In this document: in pieces, positions 27,420 to 35,775 of the stretch
How the letters are laid out: each line of letters starts with the position of its first letter
Numbering within the stretch: the first letter of the stretch is position 1
Assembly: GCF_006980705.1 (NCBI RefSeq)
Contig: NZ_SBHO01000010.1
Span: 22,086 to 86,085, forward strand
Length of the DNA: 64,000 bases
Reading direction: 5' to 3'
Origin: Tepidiphilus olei
GTDB lineage: Bacteria > Pseudomonadota > Gammaproteobacteria > Burkholderiales > Rhodocyclaceae
Position numbers and translations under genes: made by a program
Notes under the pieces: generated by a model
What the model was told of the DNA's origin: nothing
The model's input: only the letters and a program-made list of their open reading frames with translations
Databases searched by the model: none

Positions 27420-27530
27420 GGTAATCGTCGCGAGCGGAGCAATAGCGAGGCGCACGAAGTGCAGTGACTGGGCCTTTCTGCGTAGACGAACGAGGAGCGA
27501 GCACCGCGCAGCAGATTGATTCACCGGTTC
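27417..27530. repeat. Diverged relative of the MITE-like repeat
   Basis: The spacer between the esterase and osmC genes aligns, with gaps, to the interior of the 150-bp MITE: a GCGAGCGG segment near 27435, AGGCGCACG-AG-GCAG near 27450, and an almost exact GAGCGAGCACCGCGCA near 27497-27512. The terminal inverted repeats are not recognisable. It is best read as an old, decayed copy. Confidence 0.5.
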
Positions 27531-27583
27531 TGACGCCCGTCGGTGCTACCATTGACTCCGCCCATTCATCGGAAGGAGCGATC

Positions 27584-28033
27584 ATGGAAGAAAAAAACCC
27601 GCCCAGTGTCAGCCTGCGCCAGATCGAAGGGTTCCAGTTCGAAGTGCGTTTTGGCGAAGATATGCCGGTGCTACTCACCGACGAGCCGCCCCCGCTGGGC
27701 AAGGGCACGGGTCCCACGCCTACCCATCTACTGCTCTCGGCCGTGGGCAACTGCATGGCCTCCAGCCTCTATTTCGCCCTGACGAAGTTCAAGAACGACC
27801 CGAAAGGAGTGCGCGCCGAGGCGAGTGCCGAGCTGGGACGCAACGAAGCGGGCCGTTTACGCGTGCGCCGCATCGACGTGCGCCTCGAAATCGGCGCCCC
27901 CGCCGCCACCCTGCAGCATCTGGACCGCATCCTGGGACAATTCGAGGAATTCTGCGTCGTCGGCCAGAGCGTGGCCGCCGGCATCCCGGTGATGCTCAGC
28001 GTCTTCGATGGCGAAGGGTTGCAGTTGAAATGA
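27584..28033 (+). CDS. OsmC-family protein
   Basis: A 149-residue OsmC/Ohr-fold protein. Both redox-active cysteines are present: Cys57 in SAVGNCMASSL and Cys124 in EEFCVVGQSV, the arrangement used for hydroperoxide reduction. A GGAAGGAG site precedes the ATG at 27584. The stop overlaps the proV-like start by 4 bp, placing an oxidative-stress protein in one operon with the glycine betaine importer. That fits a joint osmotic and oxidative stress response, but the peroxide substrate is not known. Confidence 0.88.
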   Translation: MEEKNPPSVSLRQIEGFQFEVRFGEDMPVLLTDEPPPLGKGTGPTPTHLLLSAVGNCMASSLYFALTKFKNDPKGVRAEASAELGRNEAGRLRVRRIDVRLEIGAPAATLQHLDRILGQFEEFCVVGQSVAAGIPVMLSVFDGEGLQLK

Positions 28034-29391
28034 GCTCCGAAGCACCGATGCCGACCGATTCCTCGCACCAAGCGCTCGCACCCAAGATTCGCCTGGAAAA
28101 AGTCAGCAAGATCTTCGGGCGACATGCCGATCAGGCGCTCGATTTACTGGCCCAAGGGTTGGACAAGAAAACGGTACAGGAGCGTACCGGAGTCGTGGTG
28201 GGGGTCTACGACATCTCTCTGGAAATCGCCGAAGGAGAGATTTTCGTCATCATGGGGCTATCGGGCTGCGGCAAGTCCACGCTGTTGCGCCTCATCAATC
28301 GCCTGCATGAGCCGACCACCGGCAAAGTCTTCATCGGCGAAGAAGACATCACGGCCATGGGGGCCCGTGAGCTGCGTCGCCTGCGTCGCAACGCTTTTGG
28401 CATGGTATTCCAGAGCTTCGCCCTGCTGCCGCACCGCAATGTACTCAGCAACGTCGAATTCGGTCTCGAGTTGCACGGCGTGGCCCGCCAGGCACGGAGA
28501 GAACGGGCACAGCAGGCCATCGAGACGGTGGGATTGAGCGGCTACGAGCACAAATATCCCGACGAGCTCTCTGGCGGCATGCAGCAGCGTGTCGGGCTCG
28601 CACGAGCACTGGCGGTCGATCCGCAAATCCTTTTGATGGACGAAGCTTTCAGCGCGCTCGATCCGCTCATTCGCGGACAACTACAAGACGACCTCATCGC
28701 GATCCAGGAGCGCATGGGCACGACGGTGGTGTTCGTATCGCACGACCTGGACGAGGCGATCAAGATCGGCACGCGCATCGCCATCCTGCGCGATGGGCGC
28801 TTGGTGCAGGTAGGCACCCCGCAGGAAATCCTCGCTGCACCCGCCGACGACTACGTGAGCGCCTTCGTGCGGGGCGCCGACCGAACCAAGGTGCTCACCG
28901 CCGCCGACGTCATGCTGCCGTTGCACACTTTCGCCCATTTGCGTGATTCGCCCCGGGCCTTGTTGCGCAAAATGCAGCATAGCGGTTTCAGCGGCCTGAT
29001 CGTGCTCGACAATCAGCGCCATCCCTTGGGTTACGTCGAATTACGGCAAGTAATCGAGATGCGAGACCAAACACGCCTCGAAAGCTCCGCCTTGCGCCCC
29101 CTTCCCTGTGCCACTCCCGAGGAGCCTTTGTCGGAGCTCATTCGGCGATCCAACGTCGAAGGCTCTCCGATGGTCGTGTGCGATACCAAGGGACGGGCCA
29201 TCGGCGTCATCGACAAAACCACCTTGCTGGCAGCCTTGGCACAACAGGGAGAGACGGACGAATCCACTGCCGCGACGGGGGAGCAAACCGCCGAGCAGCC
29301 GGCCTGCGCGCCGCCAACACCCCCCGCATCCGAACGAAAACCCTCGTCCGAGGAGTCGCAAGTACCTGTGGAACGCGAGGACAAATCATGA
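28030..29391 (+). CDS. proV: Glycine betaine/proline ABC transporter ATPase with CBS domains
   Basis: A 453-residue ATPase of the ProV/OpuAA type. After a ProV-like N-terminus (ALDLLAQGLDKKTVQERTG) come Walker A GLSGCGKST, LSGGMQQRVGLARAL and Walker B ILLMDEAFSALD. Tandem CBS domains follow at about 285-400 (VMLPLHTFAHLRDSPRALL and SPMVVCDTKGRAIGVID), which in this family sense ionic strength or nucleotides. The last 50 residues are low-complexity and acidic/proline-rich. It overlaps osmC by 4 bp and proW by 4 bp. Confidence 0.92.
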   Translation: MSSEAPMPTDSSHQALAPKIRLEKVSKIFGRHADQALDLLAQGLDKKTVQERTGVVVGVYDISLEIAEGEIFVIMGLSGCGKSTLLRLINRLHEPTTGKVFIGEEDITAMGARELRRLRRNAFGMVFQSFALLPHRNVLSNVEFGLELHGVARQARRERAQQAIETVGLSGYEHKYPDELSGGMQQRVGLARALAVDPQILLMDEAFSALDPLIRGQLQDDLIAIQERMGTTVVFVSHDLDEAIKIGTRIAILRDGRLVQVGTPQEILAAPADDYVSAFVRGADRTKVLTAADVMLPLHTFAHLRDSPRALLRKMQHSGFSGLIVLDNQRHPLGYVELRQVIEMRDQTRLESSALRPLPCATPEEPLSELIRRSNVEGSPMVVCDTKGRAIGVIDKTTLLAALAQQGETDESTAATGEQTAEQPACAPPTPPASERKPSSEESQVPVEREDKS

Positions 29392-30257
29392 AGGAATTCG
29401 CCCCCATCCCGCTGGGTGAGTGGGTGAGCGATGGTATCGACCGGCTCACCCGCGAATACGCCACAGCCTTCGACTCGATCAGTTTCGTGATCTACGAGTT
29501 GATCGATGCCTTGCAAAGCGGCCTGCACGCCATTCCTGCGCCATGGTTCATCGTTCTCCTTTCTCTGCTCGCCGTGCTCGCCGCGGGATGGCGACGCCCT
29601 GGCGGCTGGGGGTTGGGGCTTTTCACCCTGGTCGGTCTGGGCTTGGTATGGAACCTGCGCTTGTGGGACGATCTCATCACGACGCTCTCACTCGTGCTCG
29701 CCAGCGAAGCCTTGGTGCTGCTCGTGGGCATCCCCTTGGGCATCGCCTCCGCCAAAAGCGCCATGGTGGAGCGCATTCTGCGCCCGGTGCTCGACGTGAT
29801 GCAAACGATGCCCGCCTTCGTCTACCTCGTGCCCGCGGTGATCTTCTTCGGGCTCGGCCTGGTGCCAGGCGTGATCTCGACCACCATTTTCGCCCTCCCA
29901 CCCCTCATTCGCCTAACCAGCTTGGGTATTCGGCAAGTGCCTCGTGAATTAGTCGAAGCCGCACTGGCTTTCGGGGCCACGTGGTGGCAGCTGCTCACCA
30001 AGGTCCAGGTTCCCGTCGCCCTTCCTGCCATCATGGCAGGCGTCAATCAATCCATCATGCTCGGTCTCTCCATGGTCGTGATCGCTGCCATGATCGGCGC
30101 CGGGGGGCTGGGTAACGTAGTGCTCGAGGGCATCACCCAGCTCGACGTCGGCAAAGGATTCGTCGGCGGGCTTGCCGTAGTCATTCTCGCCATCGTCCTA
30201 GATCGCATCACCCAGTCCATGGGGAAAATCTATCAGCAAAAGGGGAAACCGCGATGA
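29388..30257 (+). CDS. proW: Glycine betaine/proline ABC transporter permease
   Basis: A 289-residue permease with about six membrane segments. Typical ProW stretches are visible: IPLGEWVSDGIDRLTREY at the N-terminus, VLDVMQTMPAFVYLVPAVIFFGLG, PRELVEAALAFGATWWQLL (the coupling helix) and NQSIMLGLSMVVIAAMIGAGGLG. The ATG at 29388 overlaps the proV stop (ATGA); the longer frame from 29178 lies inside proV and is rejected. It overlaps the proX start by 4 bp. Confidence 0.92.
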   Translation: MKEFAPIPLGEWVSDGIDRLTREYATAFDSISFVIYELIDALQSGLHAIPAPWFIVLLSLLAVLAAGWRRPGGWGLGLFTLVGLGLVWNLRLWDDLITTLSLVLASEALVLLVGIPLGIASAKSAMVERILRPVLDVMQTMPAFVYLVPAVIFFGLGLVPGVISTTIFALPPLIRLTSLGIRQVPRELVEAALAFGATWWQLLTKVQVPVALPAIMAGVNQSIMLGLSMVVIAAMIGAGGLGNVVLEGITQLDVGKGFVGGLAVVILAIVLDRITQSMGKIYQQKGKPR

Positions 30258-31126
30258 AACGACGTCACTTCCTGTTCCTGAGCTCCGCGGCTGCGCTTTC
30301 CTCGTTCGTGCCGCGCGCGTTCGCCCAAAGCGCCACCGTCCGGATCACCTACGTGAAGTCCTGGCCCGACAGCAACCTCAATACGAATATCGCCGCTCAA
30401 ATCCTGCGTGAACATCTGGGGCAGTCGGTGGAGCTGATCAACACCGACGCCGGCCCCATGTGGGCAGCCGTTGCCACCGGTCGGGCCGATGCCACGCTGA
30501 CGGCATGGCTTCCCAATACCCACCAGGTCTACTGGGAACGTTACAAGGATCAGGTGATCAACCTCGGTCCCATCACCGAGGGAACCTGGTTGGGCCTGGC
30601 CGTACCCGACTACGTCCCGATCGACTCGATCGAAGATCTCGATGCACATGCCGATCGTTTCGGCCGGCGCATCGTCGGCATCGAAGCCGGCGCCGGCATC
30701 ATGATCAATACCCAACAAGCGATCGAAGCTTATGGCATAAAAAACCTGCGTTTGATCAACAGCTCCACTCCGGCCATGCAGGCCGAACTCGCCCGAGCGG
30801 TGGCTCGAAAGCAGTGGATCGTGGTCACGGCCTGGACTCCCTTGGGAATCTGGGCGCGTTTCCCACTCAAACAACTCGCCGACCCCAAGAACATCTATGG
30901 TGAGCAAGGGCATATCGATGCCGTGATCCATCCGAGCCTTCAGGAACGCTCACCTGAGACCGTGGAATTCCTGCGACGTTACAAGATGCCGCTCGAAGAA
31001 CTCCAGCGTATGATGCTCGCACTCGATGAAGGCCAAGCGCTCGAAATGGTGACCCAGGAGTGGCTGGATCGCAATCGCGCCACCGTAGAGCAGTGGGTTG
31101 TCGAAACGAAAGCCGCCGTGGGTTGA
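30254..31126 (+). CDS. proX: Glycine betaine-type substrate-binding protein
   Basis: A 290-residue OpuAC-family binding protein. The N-terminus MKRRHFLFLSSAAALSS with a cleavage-like AFA-QS resembles a Tat signal (RR-x-F-L), so export of a folded protein is possible. Conserved aromatic residues suited to a quaternary-ammonium cage appear in GPMWAAVATGRADATLTAWLP and TAWTPLGIWARF. It ends the osmC-proVWX operon, every junction of which is a 4-bp overlap. Ligand could be glycine betaine, proline betaine or choline. Confidence 0.9.
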   Translation: MKRRHFLFLSSAAALSSFVPRAFAQSATVRITYVKSWPDSNLNTNIAAQILREHLGQSVELINTDAGPMWAAVATGRADATLTAWLPNTHQVYWERYKDQVINLGPITEGTWLGLAVPDYVPIDSIEDLDAHADRFGRRIVGIEAGAGIMINTQQAIEAYGIKNLRLINSSTPAMQAELARAVARKQWIVVTAWTPLGIWARFPLKQLADPKNIYGEQGHIDAVIHPSLQERSPETVEFLRRYKMPLEELQRMMLALDEGQALEMVTQEWLDRNRATVEQWVVETKAAVG

Positions 31127-31137
31127 ATGAGGGTTGA

Positions 31138-31776
31138 ATGACGCTCATTCAATGGCTCGACTACGCGGGGGTGGCGGTGTTCGCCCTCTCGGGCGGCATC
31201 ACCGCGGCGCGCAAGCGGCTCGATCCCGTCGGCTTCGCCCTCATCGGCACGGTGACCGGCATCGGCGGGGGGACGCTGCGCGACCTGCTGCTCGATCGCC
31301 CCGTCTACTGGATCACGCAGTGGGAATACCTCGTCATCACCGTGCTCGCCGCCTGGGTGGTATTCTTCTGGGGACGTTTCGCGCCGCGCCCGGCACGCCC
31401 CGTGCGCTGGAGCCGGCTGCTCGACTGGGCCGACGCCGTGGGGCTGTCGGTCTTCGCCCTCATCGGCGCGCAGGCGGCGCTCTCGGCCGGGGCCAACGGC
31501 TTCATCGCCGTGGTCATGGGCATGATGACGGCGAGCTTTGGGGGGCTCTTGCGCGACATCCTCTGCAACGAGATCCCCATGATCTTGCACCGTGAGATCT
31601 ACGCCTCCGCCGCCGCGGCCGGGGCCGCGGTCTACGTTTTGGGGCTACGAGCCGGCTGGCCCCACGATCCCACGCTCGCCGCCGGTGCCGGCACGGCCCT
31701 CGCGCTGCGCGGACTGGGCATCACGCGGGGCTGGCATCTGCCGGCCTATGAGGGCGGAGCCCGTCACAACCCATAA
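31138..31776 (+). CDS. TRIC-type cation channel/UPF0126 membrane protein
   Basis: A 212-residue membrane protein with about seven membrane segments arranged as two related halves. Each half contains the family glycine motif: VFALSGGITAARKR with GIGGGTLRDLLL, and VFALIGAQAAL with SFGGLLRDILCNE. Bacterial TRIC proteins conduct K+ or other monovalent ions. It starts 11 bp after proX and may be co-transcribed with the osmotic-stress operon. Its 3' end overlaps the convergent cysB by 13 bp. Confidence 0.87.
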   Translation: MTLIQWLDYAGVAVFALSGGITAARKRLDPVGFALIGTVTGIGGGTLRDLLLDRPVYWITQWEYLVITVLAAWVVFFWGRFAPRPARPVRWSRLLDWADAVGLSVFALIGAQAALSAGANGFIAVVMGMMTASFGGLLRDILCNEIPMILHREIYASAAAAGAAVYVLGLRAGWPHDPTLAAGAGTALALRGLGITRGWHLPAYEGGARHNP

Positions 31777-32708
31777 TCCTCCCCGTCCCCCCGTAGCGCC
31801 CGCTCCACCACGTCGCGTTTGAGGTGCGGCGCGAAGGCTTCGATGAAAGCGAAGACGAATCCGCGCAGGTAGGCATCACGCAGGATACCGATGCGCGTCG
31901 TGTTCGATTCGATCAGATGCCCCAGGTCGCGGCAGACGAGGTCGGCGTCGGCCGCGGGGTCGAAGGCCATTTTCGCCAGGATCCCCACGCCCAGGCCCAT
32001 GCGCACGTAGGTCTTGATGACGTCCGAGTCGAGGGCGGTGAGGATCACCTCCGGCCGCAGGGCGCGGCCGAGGAAGGCCTTGTTGATGTGGTTGCGGCCG
32101 GTGAAGGCGCCGTCGTAGGTGATGACGGGGTGCCGGGCGATCGCCTCCAGCGTGAGCGGCTCCAGCGTGGCGAGTTCGTGGCCTTTGGGCACGACCAGCG
32201 CATGCGTCCACTGGTAGCAGGGGAGCTCGACCAGCTCGGGGAAATCGCTGATCCCTTCGGTGGCGATGGCGAGATCGGCCTCGCCGGCGATCACCATCTC
32301 GCACACTTGCCGAGGACTGCCCTGGTGCAGGGAGAATCGCACCTTGGGGAAACGCTCGCGAAAGTTGCGGATCACCGTCGGCAGCACATAGCGCGCCTGG
32401 GTGTGGGTGGTGGCGATCGACAGCACCCCCTCGTCGGCGCGCGAGAATTCTTCCGCCACCGCGTGCAGGTGGTTCATGTCGCGCAGCATGCGCTCGCAGA
32501 TCGCCACGATCTGGCGCCCCGGTTCGGTGAGCGCGGTGAAGCGCTTGCCGTGACGCACGAAGATGTCCACGCCCAGCTCCTGCTCGAGGGCGCGGATCTG
32601 CTTGGAGACGCCGGGCTGCGAGGTGAAGAGCGCATCGGCCGCCTCGGACACGTTCAAATTGTGCTGCACCACTTCGACGACGTAGCGAATCTGCTGCAGG
32701 TTCATCAC
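31764..32708 (-). CDS. cysB: LysR-type regulator of sulfur assimilation, CysB-like
   Basis: A 314-residue LysR-type regulator. The N-terminal HTH (MNLQQIRYVVEVVQHNLNVSEAADALFTSQPGVSKQIRALE) has the N-V-S-E-A-A-D-A-L-F-T-S-Q-P pattern that separates CysB/Cbl from other LysR proteins. The effector domain contains TTHTQARYVLP (Thr residues that bind sulfate or acetylserine in CysB) and the GVGILAKMAFD segment. It is divergent from the sulfate-assimilation operon, with a LysR-type box between them. O-acetylserine is the expected coinducer from family knowledge. Confidence 0.92.
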   Translation of the reverse strand: MMNLQQIRYVVEVVQHNLNVSEAADALFTSQPGVSKQIRALEQELGVDIFVRHGKRFTALTEPGRQIVAICERMLRDMNHLHAVAEEFSRADEGVLSIATTHTQARYVLPTVIRNFRERFPKVRFSLHQGSPRQVCEMVIAGEADLAIATEGISDFPELVELPCYQWTHALVVPKGHELATLEPLTLEAIARHPVITYDGAFTGRNHINKAFLGRALRPEVILTALDSDVIKTYVRMGLGVGILAKMAFDPAADADLVCRDLGHLIESNTTRIGILRDAYLRGFVFAFIEAFAPHLKRDVVERALRGDGEDYGL

Positions 32709-32717
32709 CGCTTCCTA

Positions 32718-32732
32718 ATAACCGACGGTTAT
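32718..32732. promoter_or_regulatory. LysR-type (CysB) operator upstream of cysI
   Basis: ATAACC-GAC-GGTTAT is a perfect 6-bp inverted repeat with a 3-nt spacer and contains the T-N11-A core of LysR recognition sites. It lies 10 bp from the cysB start and about 84 bp before cysI. A TACACT at 32777-32782 could be the cysI -10 with only a poor -35, which would put the box centre near -64, the classical position for a LysR activator. Confidence 0.55.
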
Positions 32733-32808
32733 CGAAGTCTAACGCAAATCGCCTGTTATGCGCCAGAGGCGGCCGCTACACTGCCGCCATCGCATAGGGG
32801 AAACTTGC

Positions 32809-34524
32809 ATGTACCGCTACGATTCCTGGGACCAAGCCCTGGTGCAGGCCCGCGTCGTCCAGTATCGCGACCAGCTGCGCCGTTTCCTTGCCGGTGAGCT
32901 CGGCGAGGACGAATTCCGCCCGCTGCGCCTGCAAAACGGCCTCTACGTCCAGCGCCACGCGCCCATGCTGCGCGTGGCCATTCCCTATGGACTGCTGGAA
33001 GCGCGGCAGCTGCGGATGCTGGCCGACATCGCCCGCCGCTACGACCGCGGCTACGGTCACTTCACCACCCGGCAGAACATCCAGTTCAACTGGATCCGGC
33101 TGGAGGACACGGCCGACATCCTCGAACGTCTGGCCGAAGTGGGACTGCACGCCATCCAGACCTCCGGCAACTGCATCCGCAACCTCACCACCGATCCGTT
33201 TGCCGGCGCGGCTCCGGACGAGCGCGTCGATCCGCGCCCCTGGTGCGAACTGATCCGCCAATGGTCGAGTTTCCATCCCGAGTTCGCTTTCCTGCCGCGC
33301 AAGTTCAAGATCGCCGTTCATGGAGCCGAGGAAGACCGCGTGCTCGTCCGGGCCCACGACATCGGACTCGAACTCTTGCCGGGCGACGATCCCCTCCTGC
33401 CGCGCGTGCGCGTCTTCGTCGGCGGCGGTCTGGGACGCACGCCGATCCTGGGCAAACTCCTCTACGACGGGGTGCCGGCCGAGGAACTCTTCACCGTGCT
33501 GGAAGCGATCCTGCACGTCTATAACCGCCATGGACGGCGCGACAACCTCTACAAGGCGCGCGTCAAGATCCTGGTGCAGGCGATCGGCATCGACGCCTTT
33601 CGCGCCGAAGTCGATGCCTACCGGGCCGAACTGGCGACACAGGGCGAAGCCCTGCTGCTCACGCGCGAGGAGATCGAACGCGTGGCAGCGCACTTCGACG
33701 ATCTGCGCCGCGTACGGGCGCGGCAAACACCCCTGCCCACCGTCGCTCCGCTCACGGCGCACGAATGGCCGGCCTTCACACGCTGGCGGCAGCGAAACGT
33801 ACACCTGCAGCGCCAGCCCGGCTACGCCCTCGTCGTGCTCACCACCAAGCGCGCCGCGAGCGCTCCAGGTGACGTCTCCGCCGAAGAAATGACAGCGATC
33901 GCCGACTGGGCCGAGCGCTACGGCGACGGCGAGATCCGCGTCACGCACGAGCAGAACCTGGCGCTCGCCTGGGTGCGCGAGGAAACACTGCCGGGACTGT
34001 GGCGCGAAGCCCGCGCGCTCGGTTTCGGACATCCCAGTTTCCGCCTGGCGCACGATCTCATCTCCTGCCCCGGCGGTGACTACTGCGCCCTCGCCAACGC
34101 CCGCTCCATCCCGGTGGCCCAGGCGCTGCTTGCCGAGTTTACCGAAGCGGAGCTGGAAGACATCGGGCCGCTGTCGATCAACGTCTCGGGCTGCATGAAC
34201 GCCTGCGGTCATCACCACGTGGGGCACATCGGCGTGCTCGGCGTCGATAAGAACGGCGAAGAATGGTTCCAGGTGACGATCGGCGGACGGCAAGGAAACG
34301 ACACGCGGCTGGGCAAAGTGATCGGGCCGGCCTTCCGCGCCGAAGACATGCCACGCGTGGCGCGCACCCTGGTCGAGACTTACCGCGCGCTGCGCGCCCC
34401 CGGTGAGACCTTCCTCGACACGCTCGACCGTCTGGGGCCGGCGCCTTTCAAAGAAGCCGTCTATGCCGGCACCCCTGCCGCCCGTCATCCCGCGCTCCGG
34501 GAGGCCGCCGATGTGGAAGCTTGA
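32809..34524 (+). CDS. cysI: Sulfite reductase hemoprotein subunit
   Basis: A 571-residue nitrite/sulfite reductase reducing sulfite to sulfide. The four cysteines that bind the [4Fe-4S]-siroheme centre are present as Cys420-x5-Cys426 (SCPGGDYC) and Cys462-x3-Cys466 (GCMNACGHH). The siroheme-contact region FTTRQNIQFNWI and the IRNLTTDPFAG motif are also visible. No flavoprotein partner (cysJ) is nearby; the electron donor may be ferredoxin or the DUF934 gene product's partner. First gene of a tightly packed operon with DUF934, cysH, cysD and cysN. Confidence 0.92.
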   Translation: MYRYDSWDQALVQARVVQYRDQLRRFLAGELGEDEFRPLRLQNGLYVQRHAPMLRVAIPYGLLEARQLRMLADIARRYDRGYGHFTTRQNIQFNWIRLEDTADILERLAEVGLHAIQTSGNCIRNLTTDPFAGAAPDERVDPRPWCELIRQWSSFHPEFAFLPRKFKIAVHGAEEDRVLVRAHDIGLELLPGDDPLLPRVRVFVGGGLGRTPILGKLLYDGVPAEELFTVLEAILHVYNRHGRRDNLYKARVKILVQAIGIDAFRAEVDAYRAELATQGEALLLTREEIERVAAHFDDLRRVRARQTPLPTVAPLTAHEWPAFTRWRQRNVHLQRQPGYALVVLTTKRAASAPGDVSAEEMTAIADWAERYGDGEIRVTHEQNLALAWVREETLPGLWREARALGFGHPSFRLAHDLISCPGGDYCALANARSIPVAQALLAEFTEAELEDIGPLSINVSGCMNACGHHHVGHIGVLGVDKNGEEWFQVTIGGRQGNDTRLGKVIGPAFRAEDMPRVARTLVETYRALRAPGETFLDTLDRLGPAPFKEAVYAGTPAARHPALREAADVEA

Positions 34525-35035
34525 GCTCGACGGTAGCGTCTCGGACTACCGCGCGGTACTGGTATCGACCTGGGAAGCTGCTCGCGACGAGGCGGACGCC
34601 GTGCTGGCCTTGCCCGTCTGGCGCGAGGCACTCGCCGCGGGCCGCGCGCCGCTGCCGCGGCGGGTGTGGCTCGCGCCGGAGGAAGAACCGCTCCTCAGCC
34701 CGGAAGAATGCGCCTTGCTCGAGGAAATCATCCTGCCCATTGCCAAATTCACCGACGGACGGGCGTTCAGCCAGGCCACGCGCCTGCGTCGGCGCGGCTG
34801 GCATGGCCGGCTCACCGCTTTCGGTGCCTTCCTGCTCGACCAGCTCGATTATCTTCGCCGCTGCGGTTTCGACGGCTTCGTTCCCTACCCGGCCCGCTAC
34901 GACCGTGCAACCCTGGAGCGCGACGGCACCCGTTTGCTGACCGTCTTCCCCGAACCCTATCAGGCGAGCGCCGCCGTGCCCGAGCCGCTTTTCCGTCGCC
35001 GGGCGCGGGGGCTTATCGAGGAGCGAACCCCATGA
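34511..35035 (+). CDS. DUF934 protein of the sulfate-assimilation operon
   Basis: A 174-residue DUF934 protein. The family is found beside cysI and cysH in many beta- and gammaproteobacteria, but its biochemical role is not established. Visible conserved parts are LPRRVWLAPEEE, PIAKFTDGRAFSQATRLRRRGWHG and RCGFDGFVPYPARYD. It overlaps cysI by 14 bp and cysH by 4 bp, so it is translated as part of the operon. The ATG at 34511 is chosen because it keeps the overlap short and begins a plausible strand (MWKLELDG). Confidence 0.85.
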   Translation: MWKLELDGSVSDYRAVLVSTWEAARDEADAVLALPVWREALAAGRAPLPRRVWLAPEEEPLLSPEECALLEEIILPIAKFTDGRAFSQATRLRRRGWHGRLTAFGAFLLDQLDYLRRCGFDGFVPYPARYDRATLERDGTRLLTVFPEPYQASAAVPEPLFRRRARGLIEERTP

Positions 35036-35775
35036 GCGATCCCACCCGCCCCCGGCTCGATGCCGCCGAACTGGCGGCGCTCGACAAAAAAACCGAGGCC
35101 GCCGTCGCCCTGCTCGAGCGCATCGCCCGCGAGCACGCCCCAGCGGCGCTCGCGAGCAGCCTTGGCGCCGAGGATATGGTACTCACCGACCTCATCGCCC
35201 GCCACGCCCCTTCCATCGACCTCTTCGTGCTCGACACCGGTCGTCTGCACGAGGAAACCTACGCCCTGATCGCCCGGGTGGAAGCGCACTACGGCCTGCG
35301 TCTGCAGCTCTTCGCCCCGCAGGCCGAGGACGTGGAAGCCTTCGTCGCCCGCCATGGCATCAACGGATTCTATGATTCGCTCGAAGCGCGCCTTGCCTGC
35401 TGCGACGCGCGCAAGGTGCGCCCACTCGCCCGGGCGCTCGCCGGCAAGCGAGCCTGGATCACGGGCATGCGCCGCGAGCAATCTCCCACCCGCAGCGACC
35501 TGCCGCCGGAGCAATGGGACGAAGCGCACGGGCTGGCGAAGTTCAACCCGCTCGCCGACTGGAGCGCGCGCGACGTCTGGGCCTACCTGCGCCACCACGG
35601 CGTGCCCTTCCACCCCCTGCACGAGCGTTTCTACCCCAGCATCGGCTGCGCCCCCTGCACCCGAGCCGTGGCCGTGGGCGAAGACCCGCGCGCCGGACGC
35701 TGGTGGTGGGAACGGCCCGAACACAAGGAATGCGGCCTGCACCGCCGCCCCGTCCTCACCGGAGAGACCCGATGA
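35032..35775 (+). CDS. cysH: Adenylylsulfate (APS) reductase, thioredoxin-dependent
   Basis: A 247-residue PAPS/APS reductase-family enzyme. It carries the paired-cysteine motif Cys123-Cys124 (CCDARK) and Cys206-x2-Cys209 (GCAPC), which bind a [4Fe-4S] cluster in the APS-specific class; the PAPS class lacks them. The catalytic cysteine is in the C-terminal ECGLH. The expected sulfate path is therefore CysDN, then APS directly to sulfite, without an APS kinase step. It overlaps DUF934 and cysD by 4 bp each. Confidence 0.92.
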   Translation: MSDPTRPRLDAAELAALDKKTEAAVALLERIAREHAPAALASSLGAEDMVLTDLIARHAPSIDLFVLDTGRLHEETYALIARVEAHYGLRLQLFAPQAEDVEAFVARHGINGFYDSLEARLACCDARKVRPLARALAGKRAWITGMRREQSPTRSDLPPEQWDEAHGLAKFNPLADWSARDVWAYLRHHGVPFHPLHERFYPSIGCAPCTRAVAVGEDPRAGRWWWERPEHKECGLHRRPVLTGETR

